Assembly (NCBI GenBank): GCA_934373295.1 | Contig: CAKROK010000010.1 | Coordinates: 1-44,742 of the forward strand | Reading direction: 5' to 3' | DNA: 44,742 nt | Origin: an uncultured Christensenellaceae bacterium | GTDB taxonomy: Bacteria > Bacillota > Clostridia > Christensenellales > Christensenellaceae | In this document: piece by piece, positions 39,777-44,742 of the stretch | Layout of the letters: each line of letters begins with the position of its first letter | Numbering within the stretch: the first letter of the stretch is position 1 | Program-made: the position numbers and the translations under genes | Notes under the pieces: model-generated | The model's input: only the letters and a program-made list of their open reading frames with translations | What the model was told of the DNA's origin: nothing | The model's database searches: none

Positions 39777-40319
39777 TTATTTCATCTGGCTCAATGCCTG
39801 TCTGTTTTTTACGATATATTCTATACACGACCAAACGGAAAGCGCCGCGCTGATATAGAGCAATATCATGCCCAAAGGTATTCCCGTCCATTTTTGTATG
39901 GGGTCGTCAAACAAAAGCACGGAAAGCGCGACTATCTGAACGACCGTCTTTATCTTTCCCGTGATGCCCGCGGCGATGACCGTTCCCTTGCCCGCCGCGA
40001 CAAGGCGAAATCCGCTTATTATGAACTCCCGCGCGAGCAGTATTATCGCTATCCACGCGCTGACCTTGCCCCACTCCATGAGTATGAGCAGCGCGCTCAT
40101 CACGAGCAGCTTGTCCGCTATCGGGTCGGCAAATTTTCCGAAATCCGTGACTTGGCACGTCTTTCTCGCTATTTTTCCGTCTATCATATCCGTTATCGCG
40201 GCGATTATGAATATCGCTGCCGCCCAATAGTTCCAGCCCGTAAAGCCGATATAGTATATCACGACGAATATGGGGATGAGTATTATTCTAAGCAGCGTCA
40301 GCTTGTTTGGTAGGTTCAT
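39777..40319 (-). CDS. pgsA: CDP-diacylglycerol--glycerol-3-phosphate 3-phosphatidyltransferase
   Basis: The 180-aa integral membrane enzyme makes phosphatidylglycerol phosphate. It has the CDP-alcohol phosphatidyltransferase motif (D-G-x2-A-R-x8-G-x3-D-x3-D) in MIDGKIARKTCQVTDFGKFADPIADK, flanked by hydrophobic helices. The frame opens far upstream within rimO; homology and the ATGA overlap with the rimO stop (40316-40319) place the start at ATG 40319, MNLPNKLTLLRIILIP. Adjacency to recA is common in Bacillota. Confidence 0.95.
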   Translation of the reverse strand: MNLPNKLTLLRIILIPIFVVIYYIGFTGWNYWAAAIFIIAAITDMIDGKIARKTCQVTDFGKFADPIADKLLVMSALLILMEWGKVSAWIAIILLAREFIISGFRLVAAGKGTVIAAGITGKIKTVVQIVALSVLLFDDPIQKWTGIPLGMILLYISAALSVWSCIEYIVKNRQALSQMK

Positions 40320-41641
40320 ATAAGCTCTCCGATCAAATCGTATTCTCTTACTCCGGTTATCTTCACGTCCACATATTCGCCAATTATCAGCTCGCGCGGG
40401 CTGTTTATGAACAGCACTCCGTCGATCTCCGGCGCTTCGGCGAACGTCCGCGCGCTGTATACCCCCTCCTCGACGGGATACTCCACAAGCGCGGTGCATA
40501 TGCTCCCCACTCTTTTCTGCGCGCGTCTTTGGGCAATGTCCGCCTGAATGCGCATTATCTCCTGCGCACGCGCCTGTTTTACTTCTTCATCTATCTGGCC
40601 GTCCATCGACGCCGCCGGCGTGCCCTCCTCAAGCGAGTATGCGAAAACGCCCAGTCTGTCGAATTCAAGCTCCCTAACGCCCGCCTTCAGCGCATCAAAA
40701 TCTTCCTCCGTCTCTCCGGGAAAGCCCGTTATGAGCGTCGTGCGGAGTATGAAATCATCCCCGCCCAGCTTTCTAACGGTTTCGACCGCCTGCTTTGCGC
40801 GGGCGTAGTCGTATTTCCTGTTCATGCGCTTTAACACGGGGTCGCTGAAGTGCTGCATGGGAATATCGAGGTATTTCACGACGTTATCGTATTTCATCAT
40901 CGTCAAAATGAGGCGTTCATCCACGCTTTCGGGATACGCATAAAGCAGCCTTAACCACTTTATATTTTCATTCGGCGCAAGCAGGTCTATCAAGTCGCAT
41001 AGCTTTTCCTCGCCGTATATATCCAGCCCGTACTTCGTCGTATCCTGCGCAACTAAAACTATCTCGGAGACGCCCAGCTCACCCGTGAGATAGTCGACCT
41101 CGCGCTTTATGTCCTCCATCGTGCGCGAGCGCAGATCTCCGCGGATGTAGGGTATCGCGCAATACGTGCAGCGGTTGTTGCAGCCCTCGGATATCTTGAC
41201 ATACGCCGTATACGGCATGGTCGTGAGCATCCTCTCTGTATAATCCGGCTCATGCGCGGGCGCGGAATAATTCTCATAATGCTCGCCTTGCGCCGCCTTT
41301 TCCACCGCCTCGCAGATGGCGTCATAGCCCGTTATGCCCAGCCATGCGTCCACCTCGGGAAGCTCGCCCGAAAGCTCGTCCTTATACCTTTCGGAAAGAC
41401 ATCCCGTTACTATAAGCCCCTTTAACGAGCCCGTCTTTTTATACTCCGCCATCTCCAAAATAGCGTCGATGGACTCCTGCTTTGCGGACTCTATAAAGCC
41501 GCAGGTGTTTACTATTATGACGTCCGCCTCGGCGGGGTCCTCCACAAACTGCGCTCTGCCTTTCAGCTTTCCTAACATCAGCTCTGAATCCACCCTGTTT
41601 TTGGAGCAGCCCAGAGACACCATTCCTATTTTAATCTTCAT
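40316..41641 (-). CDS. rimO: Ribosomal protein S12 methylthiotransferase
   Basis: The 441-aa radical-SAM enzyme adds a methylthio group to an Asp of ribosomal protein S12. The N-terminal domain has MVSLGCSKNRVDSELMLG with Cys12, Cys47 and Cys81 for one 4Fe-4S cluster. The radical-SAM CxxxCxxC is SEGCNNRCTYCAIP (C154, C158, C161), and a TRAM domain ends the protein (VEYPVEEGVYSARTFAEAPEIDG). SLGCSKNRVDSE distinguishes RimO from MiaB. ATG 41641 is inside the ftsK 3' end (11-base overlap); ATG 41647 or 41650 is possible. Confidence 0.95.
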   Translation of the reverse strand: MKIKIGMVSLGCSKNRVDSELMLGKLKGRAQFVEDPAEADVIIVNTCGFIESAKQESIDAILEMAEYKKTGSLKGLIVTGCLSERYKDELSGELPEVDAWLGITGYDAICEAVEKAAQGEHYENYSAPAHEPDYTERMLTTMPYTAYVKISEGCNNRCTYCAIPYIRGDLRSRTMEDIKREVDYLTGELGVSEIVLVAQDTTKYGLDIYGEEKLCDLIDLLAPNENIKWLRLLYAYPESVDERLILTMMKYDNVVKYLDIPMQHFSDPVLKRMNRKYDYARAKQAVETVRKLGGDDFILRTTLITGFPGETEEDFDALKAGVRELEFDRLGVFAYSLEEGTPAASMDGQIDEEVKQARAQEIMRIQADIAQRRAQKRVGSICTALVEYPVEEGVYSARTFAEAPEIDGVLFINSPRELIIGEYVDVKITGVREYDLIGELI

Positions 41642-44435
41642 ATCCATCATCTTCCATTCTATCCTCGGCGCCGCCGAAATGTTCGTTATAATCCGCCCAT
41701 GTCCAAAGGATCTGCCTTCCCTTTGAGCCCTCGGACGGCCCGACCACGCCGATATCCTCAAGCTGATCCATCAGGCGCGCGGCGCGTGAATATCCCACTC
41801 TCATCTTTCTTTGCAGCATGGATGCGCTCGCCTGTTCAAATTCGAGCACAGTCTGCGCCGCCTGCGGCAGGAGTGAATCCGCATCCGCATCCAAATCGGG
41901 CGCGGCGGATTCCGGCTTATTCTTGCCCGTCTGCTCGGCGAGCTTGGCCATCTCGCTATCCACGTCGTCGTCATACTGCGCGTCGCCCATGCTCTTTAGA
42001 TATTCCGTCACGCGGTATATCTCATCGTCGCTCACGAAACATCCCTGAACCCTCGTCGCCTTGTTCTTTCCGACGGGGCGATAGAGCATATCGCCGTATC
42101 CCAATAGCTTTTCCGCACCCTGTTCATCCATTATTATGCGGCTTTCAAGCGCGTTTCCTACCGTAAGGGCGATTCTTGAGGGGACGTTTGCCTTTATGAG
42201 GCCGGTGAAGATATCCGCCCTCGGGGACTGCGTCGCGATAATGAGGTGTATGCCCGCCGCTCTGCCCAGCTGGGCTATTCGGCAGACAGCGTCCTCCACG
42301 TCCTTCGCGCTCACCATCATGAGGTCCGCAAACTCGTCTATTACTATGACGAGCTTTGCCATTATCTCCTCTCCCGCGTCGCGCATCTTTTTATTATACG
42401 TCTTGATGTTCCTCACGCCGCTCTGCTGAAACAGCTTATAGCGCTTTTCCATCTCCGCGACCGCCCAGACGAGCGCGCCTGCGGCCTTTCCCTTATCCAT
42501 AACGACCGGGACCTTCAAATTGGGTATGCCGTTATACACCGCCATTTCGACCATCTTCGGGTCTATCATTATAAACTGAAGCTCTGCGGGAGTCAGCTTA
42601 TAGATAAGGCTCATTATTATGGTATTTAGGCAAACGGATTTACCCGAGCCGGTAGTTCCCGCGACGAGCAGATGAGGCATCTTCGCGAGGTCATCATATA
42701 TCTTTTTGCCCGCGATATCCTTACCCAGCGCAAAGGGAAGCTCGCCATCGTGGTTTTTAAACTCGGGGCAGTCTATAAGCTCGCGCACACATACGGACGC
42801 ATAGGACTTATTGGGCAGCTCAATTCCTACCACCGATTTTCCGGGAATGGGCGCCTCTATCCTCACGCTCTCCGCAGCCATGTTCAACGCGATGTCGTCG
42901 CCCAGCGACTTTATCTTCGCGATTTTTACGCCCGCCGCCGGCTGAAGCTCATATCGCGTGACCTTCGGCCCTCTCGAGGCGTTCACTACCTTTATATCCA
43001 CGCCAAAGCTGGCGAACGTGTCCTCTAACTTCACCGCGCATTCGTCTATCTCGCGCCGCGCGGTTGCGCTGTCCGCCGCAGTCGCCCTCGGCCTGTCCAA
43101 AAGCTCGGGAGAGGGCAGTATGAAGCGCTTTTCGTGGTGCTCCTGCTCCGCCTTAACGGGAGCGGGCTTTAATATGCGCGGCTTTTCCTCACGCGGCGCG
43201 GGAGCGTATTCCTGCTGCTGCGCAAGATCGTCATCGGCAATATCCGTTTCATAATCTGGTTCAACAGGCGAATCGTATGCTTCTTCAACTATTTCCGGCT
43301 GATACACATCATCCTGCGCATTATCCGCGGCATAATCCTGCTCATATTGCGCATTCGGCTCGTCCGCATCGACGGTGAAGTCATAGCTCTTTTTCCTCGC
43401 GGGATGTACGCTTTGCGGCGTCTGTGCGCTCCTGCCATGCATCCTGTCGATTATGCGCAGGCCCGCCAGATCCAGCTCATCGGCAGGCTCATCCGCAATA
43501 TCTTCCACATTCGCGTCTATCACATCGTCGCCGTAAAGCTCATATTCTGGCGGAGTATCGAACGGAAAGCTGTCCTGCTCTTCCGATTCTTCCTGCTCCT
43601 GCGAAAAATCGTCGTTTTCCGGCTGATAATCCTCTTCATAGCCGTAATCGCCTTCGGAAATATCATCCGTCTGTTCCTCATGAGCGCTTTCACCCTCGTC
43701 CTGCAAAAGCTCGTTATACGCCGTCCCCTTGGGGGAGGAATATCCCTCGTCCTCGTCCTCTTCCGGCGCATCTGCGTCATATCTGAACGCGCGCTGTTCG
43801 ACGCGCTCACGCAGGCGCTCCTCACGCTTGGGCAGTTCCTCTTTTATCTTTTCCGCAGCGTGATGTGCGCCTTCCTTGACCTTTCCTCCGATGACGCGCC
43901 CCGCCGCCTTCAGCGAAAAGCGGCCCACGACCATTATGCTTATGAGGATGAGCGCGATATATACTACGGCACCCGCGATCTTGCCCAGATATTTGCCTAT
44001 GGGGTAAGCGGTCAGCGCACCTATAAGACCGCCGCCCGCGATGTTTTCATATCCCTTTTGATACGCGCGCAAAAGGTAGTCGCCAAAGCCCGCCTGTGCG
44101 TCCGTGCCGTATGGGCTCAAAAGATGAATGAGCGATATTATGGAAAGCACGCCCACCACGCACATAGTCGCCGTTCCCGCCTTCAGCTTGAGCTTTTCGG
44201 AAAATATCACGACAAAGCCCCACGCGGCGAAAATAAACGGGAGGACATAGCCCGCCGCGCCCAGCATACCGAACGCGAAGCTCCTCAGCGCGGAAAGAAC
44301 GACCGTCTGCGAGGATGAAAAGACGCATATGCCGAACAAAATTCCCACGACAACGAGCAGCACGCCGAAAATCTCTCCGGCAAGCCGCAGCTGCTCATCA
44401 TATTCGCTCTTTCTTTTTTTCTTGCTTTTCGCCAT
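41631..44435 (-). CDS. ftsK: FtsK/SpoIIIE-family DNA translocase
   Basis: The 934-aa membrane-anchored motor pumps DNA during division or sporulation. Four to five N-terminal membrane helices (about 18-180) are followed by a long, strongly acidic, Gln/Tyr-rich linker (about 214-410) and the motor. The motor has the alpha-domain start (CAVKLEDTFASFGVDIKVVNASRGPKVTRYE), Walker A GTTGSGKS (593-600) and Walker B LVIVIDEFADLMM (about 695-707). It ends with the DNA-recognition gamma winged helix (about 850-925: SASMLQRKMRVGYSRAARLMDQLEDIGVVGP). GAGGAT precedes the ATG. It leads the minus-strand ftsK-rimO-pgsA-recA-DUF1836 run. Confidence 0.96.
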   Translation of the reverse strand: MAKSKKKRKSEYDEQLRLAGEIFGVLLVVVGILFGICVFSSSQTVVLSALRSFAFGMLGAAGYVLPFIFAAWGFVVIFSEKLKLKAGTATMCVVGVLSIISLIHLLSPYGTDAQAGFGDYLLRAYQKGYENIAGGGLIGALTAYPIGKYLGKIAGAVVYIALILISIMVVGRFSLKAAGRVIGGKVKEGAHHAAEKIKEELPKREERLRERVEQRAFRYDADAPEEDEDEGYSSPKGTAYNELLQDEGESAHEEQTDDISEGDYGYEEDYQPENDDFSQEQEESEEQDSFPFDTPPEYELYGDDVIDANVEDIADEPADELDLAGLRIIDRMHGRSAQTPQSVHPARKKSYDFTVDADEPNAQYEQDYAADNAQDDVYQPEIVEEAYDSPVEPDYETDIADDDLAQQQEYAPAPREEKPRILKPAPVKAEQEHHEKRFILPSPELLDRPRATAADSATARREIDECAVKLEDTFASFGVDIKVVNASRGPKVTRYELQPAAGVKIAKIKSLGDDIALNMAAESVRIEAPIPGKSVVGIELPNKSYASVCVRELIDCPEFKNHDGELPFALGKDIAGKKIYDDLAKMPHLLVAGTTGSGKSVCLNTIIMSLIYKLTPAELQFIMIDPKMVEMAVYNGIPNLKVPVVMDKGKAAGALVWAVAEMEKRYKLFQQSGVRNIKTYNKKMRDAGEEIMAKLVIVIDEFADLMMVSAKDVEDAVCRIAQLGRAAGIHLIIATQSPRADIFTGLIKANVPSRIALTVGNALESRIIMDEQGAEKLLGYGDMLYRPVGKNKATRVQGCFVSDDEIYRVTEYLKSMGDAQYDDDVDSEMAKLAEQTGKNKPESAAPDLDADADSLLPQAAQTVLEFEQASASMLQRKMRVGYSRAARLMDQLEDIGVVGPSEGSKGRQILWTWADYNEHFGGAEDRMEDDGYED

Positions 44436-44477
44436 TTATCCTCAGTCCGTCATTACAATCTACAAATTTACTTTTAT

Positions 44478-44506
44478 ATTATATAACATCGCCGCGATAA
44501 ATTCAA
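44478..44506 (-). promoter_or_regulatory. Promoter of the ftsK unit
   Basis: On the minus strand TTGAAT (44506-44501), a 17-base spacer and TATAAT (44483-44478) lie about 45 bases before the ftsK ATG, a good sigma-A promoter. Confidence 0.7.
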
Positions 44507-44585
44507 CCGCGTCAATTTGTCAGTATTGTCCTTTTTTATAACGTCGGTCGTTCTTTCAAAAATCTTTCCATAAAAACGTTGGTTC

Positions 44586-44742
44586 TGCGGGGTGCGGAGA
44601 GGATGGTTTGCGCGCTTTATTTTTAAAAGATGGAATAGGCTCGTAAATTGAATAATTAGGTTGCTTTGCTTGCGCAAAGCTCCATTATAAATTCAAGTCG
44701 GCATGTCCTCCAGCTAAAGTCAAAAAGATTCATCTCATACGC
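44586..44742 (+). repeat. Dispersed intergenic repeat, copy B, cut by the window edge
   Basis: It aligns with 19955-20110, especially GGTTGCTTTGCTTGCGCAAAGC (44659-44680 region), CATTATAAATTC (44683-44694) and the gapless 53-base block to ATTCATCTCATACG at the window end. The hairpin arms are GCTTTGC (44663-44669) and GCAAAGC (44674-44680) with a TTGC loop. It lies upstream of ftsK in the same orientation relative to the following minus-strand gene as copy A has to trxB. Confidence 0.75.

Noticed and set aside
1..44742. tRNA or rRNA genes and CRISPR arrays
   Set aside because: No cloverleaf-like segment, rRNA signature or regularly spaced direct repeats were seen while reading the intergenic regions.

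Overview
The window looks like chromosome from a Clostridia-type member of the Bacillota, possibly a gut anaerobe. The evidence is the Gram-positive style ribosome-binding sites (AGGAGG), SpoIIIE/FtsK-RecA-RimO-PgsA gene order, a DUF1836 gene and several Firmicute mobile-element modules. I cannot name a genus. Two accessory regions sit among housekeeping genes, and all housekeeping genes are on the minus strand.

Region 1 (1-11.8 kb) is an integrated mobilizable element. On the minus strand it has, or is flanked by, a KdpD-like kinase, its response regulator and a TrkH/KtrB potassium transporter (cut by the window edge), plus a sigma-70-like factor and a DUF6076 protein. On the plus strand there is a compact module: Cys-rich VLP protein, ParM-ParR-like pair, small unknown protein, MobC-like accessory protein, MOBP-type relaxase, ParB-like protein, TnpW and a large serine recombinase. 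The module is preceded by a LexA-box-like palindrome, an extended -10 promoter and a leader terminator.

Region 2 (11.8-19.8 kb) is housekeeping. From right to left it carries trxB, glmM, glmS, ddl, murF and an Smr-domain gene (amino-sugar and peptidoglycan precursor synthesis), then a zinc alcohol dehydrogenase with its own promoter.

Region 3 (about 20-29.7 kb) is a plus-strand accessory island in visible decay. A small HTH protein and a frameshifted LysR regulator precede three lipoprotein alpha/beta hydrolases, an iron alcohol dehydrogenase, a lipoprotein flavodoxin, an FMN-reductase-like protein, an aldo/keto reductase and a DUF4405 membrane protein with heme-ligand-like histidine pairs. 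Lesions include a G-tract frameshift, a deletion scar that leaves an aldo/keto reductase tail, an in-frame TGA, and scattered pieces of a second serine recombinase.

Region 4 (29.8-38.1 kb) is a nearly fully overlapping operon, aroF-tyrA-aroB-aroA-aroC-pheA-aroE/K fusion-aroQ, which encodes the whole shikimate pathway plus the Phe and Tyr branch enzymes. Its 5' leader encodes a 19-residue peptide, MTISAIFSFTYYYFYFGKK, followed by mutually exclusive hairpins. It reads as a ribosome-mediated Phe/Tyr transcription attenuator and is the most striking regulatory system in the window.

Region 5 (38.1-44.7 kb) is ftsK-rimO-pgsA-recA-DUF1836. A roughly 150-bp diverged dispersed repeat with a GCTTTGC hairpin occurs both upstream of ftsK and upstream of trxB.
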